Shown: in pieces, positions 17,394 to 25,857 of the stretch
Layout of the letters: each line of letters opens with the position of its first letter
Position numbering within the stretch: the stretch's first letter is position 1
Assembly: GCF_900446695.1 (NCBI RefSeq)
Contig: NZ_UAVP01000003.1
Span: forward strand, 62,001 to 126,000
DNA: 64,000 nt
Reading direction: 5' to 3'
From: Capnocytophaga sputigena
GTDB taxonomy: Bacteria > Bacteroidota > Bacteroidia > Flavobacteriales > Flavobacteriaceae
Notes under the pieces: generated by a model
What the model saw: only the letters and a program-made list of their open reading frames with translations
What the model was told of the DNA's origin: nothing
The model's database searches: none
Position numbers and translations under genes: made by a program

Positions 17394-17411
17394 CCAAAAT
17401 ATTAAAATTGA

Positions 17412-17930
17412 ATGAATAGAAAAATACTTTTATTTGCTTTTATAATAGGGTTTTTTGCTATGGCTTGCAATGACGGTGATATGGAGGTCGAATCTATCTC
17501 TTTTGAAAATTCCGACGTTCTTTCTTGTAGAGCAAATGATACCGCTGTTGATTTTCTCTATAAGTATAATCAAAAACAAGCCCTTTATCTCACAATTCCT
17601 GCAGGTGTCTTAGAAAATAAAGAAAAAACAGTTACAGGTACAATACCTAATAACTATAAATTGTATTACCGCACCTTTAGTGATGTAGTAAGCAGTAGTT
17701 ATTTTTGTAATACCATATACCCTGCTTCTCCTCAAATTACTTTTAATAGCGAAGCTACGGGAGGAACAGTGACCATCGCAACTCGTCCTATTTACAACGA
17801 AAATACTGGGGCTTTATTGCGTTATGATCATCAAATAACAATTAGTAACTTAGTACTCCTAAAAGAAGATGGTAATAAGTTAGTAGAATCTAACCTCGTC
17901 TTTGGTACTTATCAAACTAACAAACAGTAA
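17412..17930 (+). CDS. Hypothetical lipoprotein
   Basis: A 172-residue protein with a lipoprotein signal peptide: hydrophobic residues 5-17 and Cys19 in FAMACN. The mature part is beta-rich and has no motif I recognise. Asp and Glu follow the Cys, and acidic residues near this position act as a surface-export signal for some Capnocytophaga lipoproteins, so exposure outside is possible but unproven. It lies two bases before dnaX and 55 after the ferredoxin gene. Confidence 0.7.
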   Translation: MNRKILLFAFIIGFFAMACNDGDMEVESISFENSDVLSCRANDTAVDFLYKYNQKQALYLTIPAGVLENKEKTVTGTIPNNYKLYYRTFSDVVSSSYFCNTIYPASPQITFNSEATGGTVTIATRPIYNENTGALLRYDHQITISNLVLLKEDGNKLVESNLVFGTYQTNKQ

Positions 17931-17932
17931 CA

Positions 17933-19024
17933 ATGAACCACTTTGTAGTATCAGCACGCAAATATCGTCCTCAATCATTTCATGATGTAGTAGGGCAACA
18001 AGCTATCACCAATACCCTTCTCAACGCCATTGAAAACAATCATTTGGCGCAGGCACTTCTTTTCACAGGACCGCGTGGTGTAGGTAAAACAACTTGTGCC
18101 CGTATCTTAGCCAAAAAAATAAATGAACAAACTGCTGGCGTAGAAGATGAAAATGATTTTGCTTTCAATATTTTTGAACTCGATGCTGCTTCTAATAATA
18201 GTGTAGACGATATACGCAAACTTATTGAACAAGTACGCATCCCCCCTCAAGTAGGCAAATACAAAGTATATATTATTGATGAGGTACACATGTTATCTCC
18301 TTCTGCTTTCAACGCTTTTCTAAAAACTTTAGAAGAGCCCCCTAAGCACGCTATTTTCATCTTAGCTACTACTGAAAAACATAAAATTATTCCTACTATT
18401 TTATCACGTTGCCAAATATTTGATTTCAAAAGAATTACCATCAATGATATTCGAGAATATCTAAAATATATAGCACAACAACAAGGAATAGCTGCTGAAG
18501 ATGAAGCCTTACAAATCATCGCACAAAAAGCTGATGGTGCTATGCGTGATGCTCTTTCTATTTTTGACCGTGTAGTAAGTTTTTCAGGAGAGAAAATTAC
18601 CAGACAAGCTACTTCTGAAATACTAAATGTACTTGATTATGAAGTTTATTTTAAAGTAACCGACCTTATTTTAGACAATAAACTTCCTGAGTTGTTAATT
18701 ACATTCAATGATACGATAGCACAAGGTTTTGATGGCAATCACTTTATAGCTGGTTTAGCAAGTCATTTTCGTGATCTAATGGTATGCAAAAACCCTACTA
18801 CTATTGATTTAATGGAAGTAGGAGAGGAGACTCAGAAAAAATATACAGAGCAAAGTACACGCGCTACCGTCCCTTTTTTAATGGAAGCTATTACAATAGC
18901 TAACGATTGTGACCTGAAATACCGTACTAGTAAAAACCAAAGACTATTGGTAGAAATAGCTTTAATACAACTCGCCTCTATAACCTACCAAGGAGATAAA
19001 AAAAAAATGATGGACGCTTCGTAA
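17933..19024 (+). CDS. dnaX: DNA polymerase III gamma/tau subunit, zero-frame (gamma-like) product
   Basis: The zero frame codes 363 residues comprising clamp-loader domains I-III. Walker A GPRGVGKT (46-53), Walker B IIDEVHML, sensor 1 ATTEKHK and the SRC motif LSRCQIF are present. The zinc-cysteine loop of E. coli DnaX is replaced by an acidic loop. The frame stops at TAA 19022-19024, just after ten A (18998-19007). A -1 shift there joins it to the tau-specific part and gives about 564 residues. The zero-frame product ends where gamma subunits end in E. coli and Thermus. It loads the sliding clamp onto primed DNA in the replisome. Start ATG 17933 follows the lipoprotein stop by two bases. 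Confidence 0.92.
   Translation: MNHFVVSARKYRPQSFHDVVGQQAITNTLLNAIENNHLAQALLFTGPRGVGKTTCARILAKKINEQTAGVEDENDFAFNIFELDAASNNSVDDIRKLIEQVRIPPQVGKYKVYIIDEVHMLSPSAFNAFLKTLEEPPKHAIFILATTEKHKIIPTILSRCQIFDFKRITINDIREYLKYIAQQQGIAAEDEALQIIAQKADGAMRDALSIFDRVVSFSGEKITRQATSEILNVLDYEVYFKVTDLILDNKLPELLITFNDTIAQGFDGNHFIAGLASHFRDLMVCKNPTTIDLMEVGEETQKKYTEQSTRATVPFLMEAITIANDCDLKYRTSKNQRLLVEIALIQLASITYQGDKKKMMDAS
18990..19010 (+). other. dnaX: A10 slippery tract in dnaX, candidate -1 frameshift or transcriptional slippage site
   Basis: Ten consecutive A (18998-19007) follow GAT and precede TGATGG. A purine-rich AAGGAG (18990-18995) lies directly upstream. Zero-frame reading gives three Lys, then MMDAS and a stop. 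Slipping back one base gives three Lys, then Asn-Asp-Gly-Arg-Phe-Val-Ile-Pro and an open frame to 19626. I see no strong hairpin just downstream. Confidence 0.65.
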
Positions 19025-19626
19025 TTCCAGCTCACGTTTTTAATAGGCAAGAACAAAACTCTAATGAAGTTACAAAAGTGGTCCAACCATCACAACCTAT
19101 TATAACAACTACTGCTTCTCCCATTCCTAATATTCCTTCTATTAGTAAAGAACAACGTAGTAATGTAGTTTCTGGTTTTTCCATAAAAAGTGTACACGTA
19201 AAAACAGAACACCAAAAGAATAATAAAGAGATTATAATAGATCCTAATTCTTTACCTAAAGAACCATTTACTCAAGAGGCTTTTCAAAACTATTGGGATA
19301 ATTATATAGAAGAACTACTTACAAAAGGAGAACGTATACAAGCCTCTATTCTAAAGATAGCCAATTTAAAACTAGATGGAACTACCATTGATTTGGAAGT
19401 GTCTAGTAATACTGCAAAAATTGGAATACTGAATATGGAACACCATTTATTGGATTATCTACATAGATCATTACGTAATTATGATATAAATATTCAGATA
19501 AATGTAAATGAAGAGATTGCTAAGAAAATAGCGGTTACTCCTGAGGATAAATATGAGCGATTATTAGAAGAAAATCCTCTGTTACAAGATTTTAAAAATG
19601 CTTTTAGCTTAATGTTAAAACCTTAA
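19003..19626 (+). CDS. dnaX: DnaX tau-specific C-terminal part (-1 frame)
   Basis: This frame is open from base 19000 to the TAA at 19624-19626 and has no ATG near its beginning; the first plausible independent start is GTG 19078. Read on from the A10 tract it continues DnaX with FVIPAHVF, close to the FIIP linker of flavobacterial DnaX. A Pro/Thr/Ser-rich linker follows, then a folded domain (about residues 430-564 of the joined protein, FQNYWDNYIEELLTKG onward) that fits tau domain V, which contacts the polymerase alpha subunit. It is most likely not an independent gene. The left boundary given is only the start of the open frame. Confidence 0.8.
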   Translation, partial: KNDGRFVIPAHVFNRQEQNSNEVTKVVQPSQPIITTTASPIPNIPSISKEQRSNVVSGFSIKSVHVKTEHQKNNKEIIIDPNSLPKEPFTQEAFQNYWDNYIEELLTKGERIQASILKIANLKLDGTTIDLEVSSNTAKIGILNMEHHLLDYLHRSLRNYDINIQINVNEEIAKKIAVTPEDKYERLLEENPLLQDFKNAFSLMLKP

Positions 19627-19649
19627 TTATCTGTATTGTAAAATATTAT

Positions 19650-19682
19650 TGCTATTGTATTTAACTGCAATAGCATTTTTTT
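19650..19682 (+). terminator. Intrinsic terminator after dnaX
   Basis: The perfect 8-bp arms TGCTATTG (19650-19657) and CAATAGCA (19668-19675) are followed by seven T. Confidence 0.85.
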
Positions 19683-19695
19683 ATTTCTAAAACTT

Positions 19696-19725
19696 TTGTT
19701 TTTTTCAGTATAATGTTTAACTTTG
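19696..19725 (+). promoter_or_regulatory. Promoter of the DeoR-type regulator gene
   Basis: TTG at 19696-19698, 19 bp, TAACTTTG at 19718-19725. The start codon lies 72 bases downstream, leaving a leader of about 65 bases. Confidence 0.65.
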
Positions 19726-19797
19726 CCGTCAAATTGTTAATATAGGACTTTTTTGAACTAACTATTTTCAATACGAATATTAATAAAATTATAAAAT

Positions 19798-20562
19798 ATG
19801 AAAGTACTTAATGAACGACAGTCTAAGATTTTGGAGAGCTTAGAAACCAAAAAGTACATCAGCGTAAATGAACTGAGTGAAAAACTTAAAGTTTCAGTAG
19901 TTACTATACGTAAAGACTTAACGCTCTTAGAACAAGAAGGCTACCTACACCGTACTCACGGGGGTGCTAGTAAGCAAATGCGCTATGTGTTTGACCAAAC
20001 AGTAACTGAGAAAGAAACTCAAAATGTAGAAGAAAAAACGCGGATTATTACTAAAGCGTTAGACTTTATCAAAGAAAATGAGTTTATCATACTTTCATCA
20101 GGAACTACAGTTAATTTATTAGCTCAAAAACTTTATGGCTTCCGTAATCTTACTGTATTAACCCCTTCATTAAGGGTTGCCTTAGAAGTATGCAAAAACC
20201 CTAACGTAAACACTATCCACCTAGGAGGTGAGGTACGCAAAAATTCTACCTCTACTATAGGCGTACTCGCCGAAGAAACTCTTAGCAACTTCTCTTGTAC
20301 TACTTTATTCTTAGGAATAGAAGGTATAGATCTTGATTATGGCTTGAGTTCTACCAATGTAGGAGAAGCTCATCTCAACAAAAAAATGATGGAACGTGTA
20401 GATAAAACTATCGTCCTTGCTGACTCCTCAAAAATACATAAACGCGGTTTTGGATTCATTTGTTACGTCGAAAAAATAGATATGCTCATCACCGATAGTA
20501 ACGTAGACCCTGAATTTGTAGAAGAACTCGAAAAAAGAGGTGTAGAAGTAGTAATTTGCTAA
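19798..20562 (+). CDS. DeoR/GlpR family transcriptional regulator
   Basis: A 254-residue DeoR-type regulator of standard length. An N-terminal winged helix-turn-helix (about 6-57; VNELSEKLKVSVVTIRKDL, then LHRTHGGA) precedes a DeoRC sensor domain with the sugar-phosphate pocket residues of an ISOCOT fold (SSGTTVNLLA, LFLGIEGID, DSSKIHKRGFG). Members usually repress sugar or nucleoside genes and respond to phosphorylated sugars. No sugar operon lies directly beside it. arsC and an outer-membrane protein gene follow closely, and galM is 3 kb away, so the target is unknown. Confidence 0.88.
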   Translation: MKVLNERQSKILESLETKKYISVNELSEKLKVSVVTIRKDLTLLEQEGYLHRTHGGASKQMRYVFDQTVTEKETQNVEEKTRIITKALDFIKENEFIILSSGTTVNLLAQKLYGFRNLTVLTPSLRVALEVCKNPNVNTIHLGGEVRKNSTSTIGVLAEETLSNFSCTTLFLGIEGIDLDYGLSSTNVGEAHLNKKMMERVDKTIVLADSSKIHKRGFGFICYVEKIDMLITDSNVDPEFVEELEKRGVEVVIC

Positions 20563-20592
20563 CTAACAAATTCACAAATTAATAAATTGTTT

Positions 20593-20934
20593 ATGATACA
20601 AATATATCACAATCCTAAATGCTCCAAATCGCGTTGTGGTTTGGAGCTTTTAAAAGAATCTAATAAAGCATATCAAGTTGTAGATTACCTTAAAGAAGGT
20701 ATTTCTAAAGAACAAATTAAAGAGTTACTCACTAAATTACAACTATCTCCTATTGAATTAGTTCGTACTAAAGAAAATGTCTGGAAAGAACATTTTAAAG
20801 GAAAAACACTTACTGATGAACAAATCATAGAAGCAATGGTACAATATCCTCAGCTTATCGAACGCCCTATCGTTGTGGTAGGTGATAAAGCTGTAATAGG
20901 TCGCCCTACTGAAAAAATAAATGATATTATATAA
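20593..20934 (+). CDS. arsC: ArsC/Spx-family protein, glutaredoxin-dependent arsenate reductase type
   Basis: A 113-residue thioredoxin-fold protein. The catalytic motif NPKCSKSR carries Cys10 and Arg14, and ArsC-like features VVDYLKEG and ERPIVVVGDKAVIGRP follow. It would reduce arsenate to arsenite with glutathione/glutaredoxin-type donors. Many genomes carry such genes without an ars operon and their true substrate is then uncertain, as here: no arsB, acr3 or arsR is nearby. The ATG at 20593 is chosen over an in-frame TTG two codons upstream. It lies 30 bases after the DeoR-type gene and seven before an outer-membrane protein gene. Confidence 0.82.
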   Translation: MIQIYHNPKCSKSRCGLELLKESNKAYQVVDYLKEGISKEQIKELLTKLQLSPIELVRTKENVWKEHFKGKTLTDEQIIEAMVQYPQLIERPIVVVGDKAVIGRPTEKINDII

Positions 20935-20941
20935 TTAACAA

Positions 20942-21817
20942 ATGAGAAAAACACTATTATGTGCCATTGCTTTCGTTTGGGGAGCAACAGCTATGTACTC
21001 ACAAGCATACATTTCTGTGAGTGGTGGGTATGGATTTAAAGCTCACGAAAAGACATTAGGTAGAGATGCTTCCAATCCTACTGCCATTACTGATTTAAAA
21101 GGAAGCTATGGCGAAGGTTATCAAGCACAATTGCGCGGAGGTTATTTCTTCCACAAACGTTGGGGAGCTGAATTAGCTTTGGGATATCTCCACGGTGAGG
21201 ATATGCCTACTAATAAAAATCAAGTATTAAATATGAAAGGACACGGTCGTGCTTATGGAGCTTCCCTTTCATTAGTATTCAATATTACTGATAATTTGTA
21301 TGTACGTGCCGGAGGTGTAACCAAAATAGGTGGTAAAACCGAAATACAAACAGAACTTAATGCTAAATTACCTTTAAGAATGTTCAACCCAATGGCTCCT
21401 GCTACAACTATGGTAGATATGAAAGCTGATTTCAACAATAATTTCCATGGAAAAATACCTTTTGGTTTTATAGGAGGAATCGGTTATCGTTTTAAAGTGG
21501 CTGATAAAGTAGCTTTTTTTATAGAAGGTGAGTACCTCAACATCAATGTACCACGCAAGGAATCTAAACTAAAAGATTTTTCAGCTACACGCACTATACA
21601 AGGTAATACAGCGGCTATCAGTCTTCAGGAATTTAAAACTTATATGACTGCTTTGCAGAATATACCATCTTCTTCTCCACAAATAGAACGTTATAAACAA
21701 TTAGCTACCCAAGTAGCTCCGCTTCTTGAAGACTCTTATAGTTGGGAAGGAAAGGGAGCTCCTGATGCTCCTTACTCATCTATAGGAGTTCATTTTGGAG
21801 TAACCTATACTTTTTAG
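20942..21817 (+). CDS. Outer-membrane beta-barrel protein
   Basis: A 291-residue protein with a signal peptide (1-20, cut near MYSQA). The mature protein shows alternating hydrophobic strands with a glycine-rich first strand (ISVSGGYGF) and a final strand GVHFGVTYTF ending in Phe, as expected of an 8-stranded OmpA/OmpW-like barrel. A long loop (about 195-280) contains helical, polar sequence. The function is unknown. It follows arsC after seven bases and a terminator lies after the stop. Confidence 0.78.
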   Translation: MRKTLLCAIAFVWGATAMYSQAYISVSGGYGFKAHEKTLGRDASNPTAITDLKGSYGEGYQAQLRGGYFFHKRWGAELALGYLHGEDMPTNKNQVLNMKGHGRAYGASLSLVFNITDNLYVRAGGVTKIGGKTEIQTELNAKLPLRMFNPMAPATTMVDMKADFNNNFHGKIPFGFIGGIGYRFKVADKVAFFIEGEYLNINVPRKESKLKDFSATRTIQGNTAAISLQEFKTYMTALQNIPSSSPQIERYKQLATQVAPLLEDSYSWEGKGAPDAPYSSIGVHFGVTYTF

Positions 21818-21840
21818 AAAATTTTCTTCACTATAATAAA

Positions 21841-21889
21841 AAAACACTTATCAGTTGAAAGTTTATCAAAACTGATAGGTGTTTTCTTA
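21841..21889 (+). terminator. Intrinsic terminator between the barrel-protein gene and guaB
   Basis: The 16-base arms AAAACACTTATCAGTT (21841-21856) and AACTGATAGGTGTTTT (21870-21885) pair with a single wobble. The T tail is short and the left arm is preceded by A, so it may work in either direction. Confidence 0.75.
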
Positions 21890-21929
21890 CTAAAAGTAAT
21901 CAATAAAAGAAAAATACTCAGTAAAAAAT

Positions 21930-21961
21930 TTGCTTCATATATAAAAAAAGAAGTACATTTG
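21930..21961 (+). promoter_or_regulatory. guaB: Promoter of guaB
   Basis: TTG at 21930-21932, 21 bp, TACATTTG at 21954-21961, 26 bases before the ATG. The leader would be only about 20 bases, so no purine riboswitch fits. Confidence 0.65.
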
Positions 21962-21987
21962 CACGCAACTAAATTCTCTTTTTTAAA

Positions 21988-23457
21988 ATGAATTTCCAAG
22001 ATAAAATTATTAATGAGGGGCTTACCTATGATGATGTCCTTCTTATCCCCAATTACTCTGAGGTATTACCTCGAGAAGTATCAATTACCTCACATTTTAC
22101 TCGTAATATCACTCTAAATGTACCCATTATCTCTGCAGCAATGGATACTGTAACTGAAGCTGCTATGGCTATAGCTATGGCACGTGAAGGAGGTATAGGA
22201 GTGCTCCACAAAAATATGACTATTGAGGAGCAAGCTAAACAAATACGCAAAGTCAAACGTGCCGAAAGCGGTATGATTATCGACCCCGTTACACTTCCAT
22301 TAAACAGCAAAGTGAGTGATGCAAAACGCTGTATGAAAGAAAATAGTATTGGAGGTATTCCTATCGTTGATGACAATGGAATATTAAAAGGCATTGTAAC
22401 TAACCGTGATCTACGCTTTGAACACGATAACAATCGCCCTATAACTGAAGTAATGACCTCCAAAAACCTCGTAATTGCCAATGAAGGTACTTCTATGAAG
22501 GAAGCTGAGGGGATTTTGCAACGCAGTAAGGTAGAAAAACTACCAGTAGTAGATAAAAATTATAAATTAGTAGGGCTTATAACTTTCCGTGACATTGCTA
22601 ACTTGCAAGAAAAATCTATTTCTAACAAAGATAGCTTAGGGCGCTTACGTGTAGCTGCAGCCTTAGGTGTTACTGCTGATGTGGTAGATCGCGCCGAAGC
22701 CCTTGTACAAGCAGGAGTTGATGCTGTAGTTATCGATACAGCTCACGGACATACAAAAGGCGTAGTAAATGCTCTCAAAGCCGTAAAAAGCAAGTTTGCT
22801 GACTTAGAAGTAGTAGTAGGAAACATTGCCACTGCTGAGGCTGCTCTTTATTTAGCCGAAAATGGCGCCGATGCAGTGAAAGTGGGTATAGGACCAGGCT
22901 CTATATGCACTACTAGAGTCGTAGCAGGCGTGGGGTATCCTCAATTATCCGCAGTAATGAATGTTGCTTCTGCACTTAAAGGCAAAGGAATCCCTGTAAT
23001 TGCCGACGGAGGTATTCGTTACACTGGTGATATTGTAAAAGCTATCGCCGCAGGTGCCAATAGTGTGATGCTTGGCTCTCTGCTTGCTGGCACTAAGGAA
23101 TCACCAGGGGAAACTATCATTTTTGAAGGTAGAAAATATAAATCTTATCGTGGTATGGGGTCGGTAGAAGCAATGAACCAAGGTAGTAAAGACCGCTATT
23201 TTCAGGATGTTGAAGACGATATCAAAAAACTCGTTCCAGAAGGTATTGTAGGACGTGTGGCATATAAAGGCGAACTACAAGAAAGTATGCATCAGTTCAT
23301 TGGAGGTTTGCGTGCAGGTATGGGATACTGTGGTGCCAAGGATATCGAAACATTGCAAGCTGTGAGTCGCTTTGTACGTATCACTACAAGCGGAATTACC
23401 GAAAGCCATCCTCATAATATTACCATCACCAAAGAAGCTCCTAATTATTCAAGATAA
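21988..23457 (+). CDS. guaB: IMP dehydrogenase
   Basis: A 489-residue enzyme of typical bacterial length. The TIM barrel is interrupted by two CBS domains (about 95-205). The active-site loop GPGSICTTR places the catalytic Cys at 307. The flap and monovalent-cation regions (RYFQDVEDD, then the Arg-Gly pair in KSYRGMGS) are normal. It converts IMP to XMP with NAD+, the rate-limiting step of guanine nucleotide synthesis, in the cytoplasm. It is a single-gene unit with its own promoter and terminator. Confidence 0.97.
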   Translation: MNFQDKIINEGLTYDDVLLIPNYSEVLPREVSITSHFTRNITLNVPIISAAMDTVTEAAMAIAMAREGGIGVLHKNMTIEEQAKQIRKVKRAESGMIIDPVTLPLNSKVSDAKRCMKENSIGGIPIVDDNGILKGIVTNRDLRFEHDNNRPITEVMTSKNLVIANEGTSMKEAEGILQRSKVEKLPVVDKNYKLVGLITFRDIANLQEKSISNKDSLGRLRVAAALGVTADVVDRAEALVQAGVDAVVIDTAHGHTKGVVNALKAVKSKFADLEVVVGNIATAEAALYLAENGADAVKVGIGPGSICTTRVVAGVGYPQLSAVMNVASALKGKGIPVIADGGIRYTGDIVKAIAAGANSVMLGSLLAGTKESPGETIIFEGRKYKSYRGMGSVEAMNQGSKDRYFQDVEDDIKKLVPEGIVGRVAYKGELQESMHQFIGGLRAGMGYCGAKDIETLQAVSRFVRITTSGITESHPHNITITKEAPNYSR

Positions 23458-23476
23458 TAATGATTACTAACATTAT

Positions 23477-23511
23477 AAAAGCTGGATTTTAAATGAATCC
23501 AGCTTTTTCTA
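23477..23511 (+). terminator. Intrinsic terminator after guaB
   Basis: The perfect 12-bp arms AAAAGCTGGATT (23477-23488) and AATCCAGCTTTT (23496-23507) are followed by a short T run. Confidence 0.85.
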
Positions 23512-23524
23512 TATTAAAAATACT

Positions 23525-23554
23525 TTGTTAATTCTTAATTATTTCATACATTTG
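23525..23554 (+). promoter_or_regulatory. galM: Promoter of galM
   Basis: TTG at 23525-23527, 19 bp, TACATTTG at 23547-23554, 20 bases before the ATG at 23575. Confidence 0.65.
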
Positions 23555-23574
23555 TCACCAAAATAAGTTTGATA

Positions 23575-24591
23575 ATGAAAAAAGTATATAGTAAAGAACA
23601 ATTACAAACCATTACCTTGCGCAATGTTAACGGAATGGAGGTAAGTATAATGAACTTTGGTGGAATCATTAACTCCATAAAAGTACCAGTAAATGGAAAA
23701 ATAGTAGAATGTGTATTAGGATTTGATACCTTTGAAGAATACATAAGCGATACTTATCGAGTTGAATACCCTTATTTAGGAGCAATCATCGGTCGTAATG
23801 CAGGACGTATTAAGTATGGAAAGGTAATTATCGAAGGAAAAGAAATACAACTACATTGCAATTTAGGTGAAAACCAAATACATGGAGGCTTTATAGGCTT
23901 TGATAGTGTATTTTGGAAAGTAATTGATCAAGTAAAAGGTGAAAATCCTTCTGTAACTTTACAATATGTTAGTAAAGAGGGTGAAGAAGGCTACCCTGGT
24001 GAGGTAACTGTATTAGTTACTTATATGCTTACTACTGATAATCGTTTGCGAATAGATTACCACGGAATTACTACTGCCCCTACTATACTCAACTTAACCC
24101 AACACACTTATTTCAACCTTAATGAGAATGATAATAATGTACTCAACAATACTCTACAAATAAAAGCTGAAAAATACGTTCCTTTAGAGGAAGGTTTTTT
24201 CACGCCTACTGGCGAGCGCCCTTCTGTAGTAGGTACACCTTTAGATTACCGCAACGGACAGAATGTATATCCTCACACCGATAATTCCTTTATACGTGAA
24301 ATATCTGCTGACGAGGTAATGGCAACTCTCATTAATGGAGAGGGAACACTAAAAATGGATGTACGTACCAATCACCCTGTACTGCATATCTATGCAGGCT
24401 ACTACTTACCTGAATTACATCCTGCACATCGCAAAACTTTAGGGCAAAACAAAGGCATCTGCTTTGAAGCACAAGGTTACGCCGATGCTACTAAACATCC
24501 TCAGTTCAACAATGTAGTCCTACTACCCAATGAGGTATATGAGTTCTTCACTGAGTTTAAATTCCAAGTAATCGATAAAAATAACAAGTGA
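23575..24591 (+). CDS. galM: Aldose 1-epimerase (galactose mutarotase)
   Basis: A 338-residue mutarotase without a signal peptide. The family markers LGAIIGRNAGRI, NQIHGGFIGFD, the catalytic His in LTQHTYFNL and the catalytic Glu in GICFEAQGYADA are present in the right order. It interconverts the alpha and beta anomers of galactose, glucose and similar aldoses in the cytoplasm. The ATG at 23575 is chosen; an in-frame TTG two codons earlier is possible. The next gene starts four bases after the stop, so the coiled-coil protein gene is probably co-transcribed. Confidence 0.9.
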   Translation: MKKVYSKEQLQTITLRNVNGMEVSIMNFGGIINSIKVPVNGKIVECVLGFDTFEEYISDTYRVEYPYLGAIIGRNAGRIKYGKVIIEGKEIQLHCNLGENQIHGGFIGFDSVFWKVIDQVKGENPSVTLQYVSKEGEEGYPGEVTVLVTYMLTTDNRLRIDYHGITTAPTILNLTQHTYFNLNENDNNVLNNTLQIKAEKYVPLEEGFFTPTGERPSVVGTPLDYRNGQNVYPHTDNSFIREISADEVMATLINGEGTLKMDVRTNHPVLHIYAGYYLPELHPAHRKTLGQNKGICFEAQGYADATKHPQFNNVVLLPNEVYEFFTEFKFQVIDKNNK

Positions 24592-24595
24592 GAAG

Positions 24596-25447
24596 ATGAA
24601 ATATTTAGCAACCAAAAATCCGTTTTTTAATGTCTCTGGACTTACATCATCAGAGGCTAATTATGTATGTGAACGTATCAAAGAACGACTTAAACCTATT
24701 CAAGACCTTGTTAGTTCTATAGAAACTCATACTTCTAGCATCGATGGAGAACCTTTAGATACTTTCACAAAGGTAGATGATATAGGTGGCAAACTCAATG
24801 AAATCGGTTCATTATATGCCATTTCAGCTTATTTGCGTACGGCTATCAAAGAAAAAGAAAACCGTTTAGAAATAGTAAATAAAAAACTAAACGAAGTACT
24901 TGTTAAAGCTGAACAAGAAGTAAAACCTATTGATTATGAACCTCTAAACCAACTTAGAGATGTTACTATTGAGGATTATCTCAAAACTCTTTCATTAGAA
25001 GATATGGTTTGTTATAAAGAGGCAGAAGCTAAAGCTGCTCATATAGGAAAATACATTCATAATTTTGATGAAGTGCGCAACCAACTCAACAAAAAAGAAC
25101 TCATTACCTTTAAAGAAGTAGGAGAGCAGGTCTTCAAGATTAAAAACACTCCTTTATACGAACTCTCTGAACTACAACAGTTACAAGAACAGCTTCTGGC
25201 TGAACATCGTGAGTACGAAAGTGAAGTAAACTTCTATAAAGCACAATTCCGTACTTACCAAAACAATTGTAAATTGCAATATGAACAAGAGTTACAATGC
25301 TTGCTACAAGAACGTCAAGCAAAAGTAAATGCTTTGGTTGTAGAAAAAACAGCCGAACTTACTAAACTCAAAGAAACTATTGCTAATTACAGAATAGTAG
25401 TACCAAATGTTTATAAAGAAACTATTGGAACACTACTAAAAAAATGA
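24596..25447 (+). CDS. Coiled-coil protein of unknown function
   Basis: A 283-residue soluble protein, almost wholly helical. Strong heptad-type stretches lie at about 85-115 (KEKENRLEIVNKKLNEVL) and 185-265 (LSELQQLQEQLLAEHREYES onward). It has no signal peptide, membrane segment or catalytic motif. It begins four bases after galM but resembles in style the coiled-coil proteins encoded 3-6 kb downstream, from which it is separated by a 410-base intergenic region. It may be the first member of that cluster; this is an inference from composition and position. Confidence 0.65.
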   Translation: MKYLATKNPFFNVSGLTSSEANYVCERIKERLKPIQDLVSSIETHTSSIDGEPLDTFTKVDDIGGKLNEIGSLYAISAYLRTAIKEKENRLEIVNKKLNEVLVKAEQEVKPIDYEPLNQLRDVTIEDYLKTLSLEDMVCYKEAEAKAAHIGKYIHNFDEVRNQLNKKELITFKEVGEQVFKIKNTPLYELSELQQLQEQLLAEHREYESEVNFYKAQFRTYQNNCKLQYEQELQCLLQERQAKVNALVVEKTAELTKLKETIANYRIVVPNVYKETIGTLLKK

Positions 25448-25857
25448 GGTTAAGTACAAACAAAATAGTTAACTTATAACAGATTTGCTTTGTACTTATT
25501 TAGAAAACTACAAATCGGATTTCATTTGATAGCAAACACACCTCATAGGATATTCTCGCTCTATACCCAAAATAGTTTTAAAAGGGAATGGTGTTATCCC
25601 CAAAAAGAGAGTTTATCTCCCTTTCATCAAAAACTTCACTTTAGACTTTACCTTTGTGGGTATAGAGAACTTAAACTTTATTTTTGTCATCAGCTGCGTT
25701 CCGCTTTGTAGTTCTCACTTATATAATTCATCAATTCGTTAATGCAAAAAATAGACAATTATATTTTTTATTAAAGAAATATTAAATATTTGTATTTTTT
25801 ATTACCTTTGCAAAGTAATATAATGTAGTAGTGTATAACAAAAAAAGATAAAAGATT
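25448..25857. other. 410-base intergenic region with nested inverted repeats
   Basis: No convincing gene lies here. Two inverted repeats are nested: CTCTATACCCA (25559-25569) with TGGGTATAGAG (25657-25667), and inside them AAAGGGA (about 25580) with TCCCTTT (about 25620). The right part is very AT-rich and ends with a TACCTTTG element at 25803-25810. A 73-codon open frame starting with TTG crosses the repeats and looks like chance. It could be a structured leader, a decayed gene or a miniature element. Confidence 0.5.
25803..25810 (+). promoter_or_regulatory. Candidate -7 box before the SPFH-cluster genes
   Basis: TACCTTTG lies 48 bases before the SPFH protein start. No TTG is found 18-21 bp upstream, so only half of the promoter is supported. 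Confidence 0.4.

Noticed and set aside
19078-19626. Independent gene starting at GTG
   Set aside because: The frame is open upstream to the A10 tract and its sequence continues DnaX, so it is treated as the tau-specific part.
20593-20934. Arsenic-resistance operon
   Set aside because: Only an ArsC-like protein is present; no arsenite exporter or ArsR-type regulator lies near it.
22053-22481. 142-codon open frame on the minus strand
   Set aside because: It lies wholly inside guaB, whose catalytic and CBS regions are intact, and its product has no recognisable motif.
25490-25711. 73-codon open frame in the gap before the SPFH cluster
   Set aside because: It starts with TTG, is rich in Arg, Leu and aromatic residues by chance, crosses the inverted repeats and has no promoter or homologue that I know.
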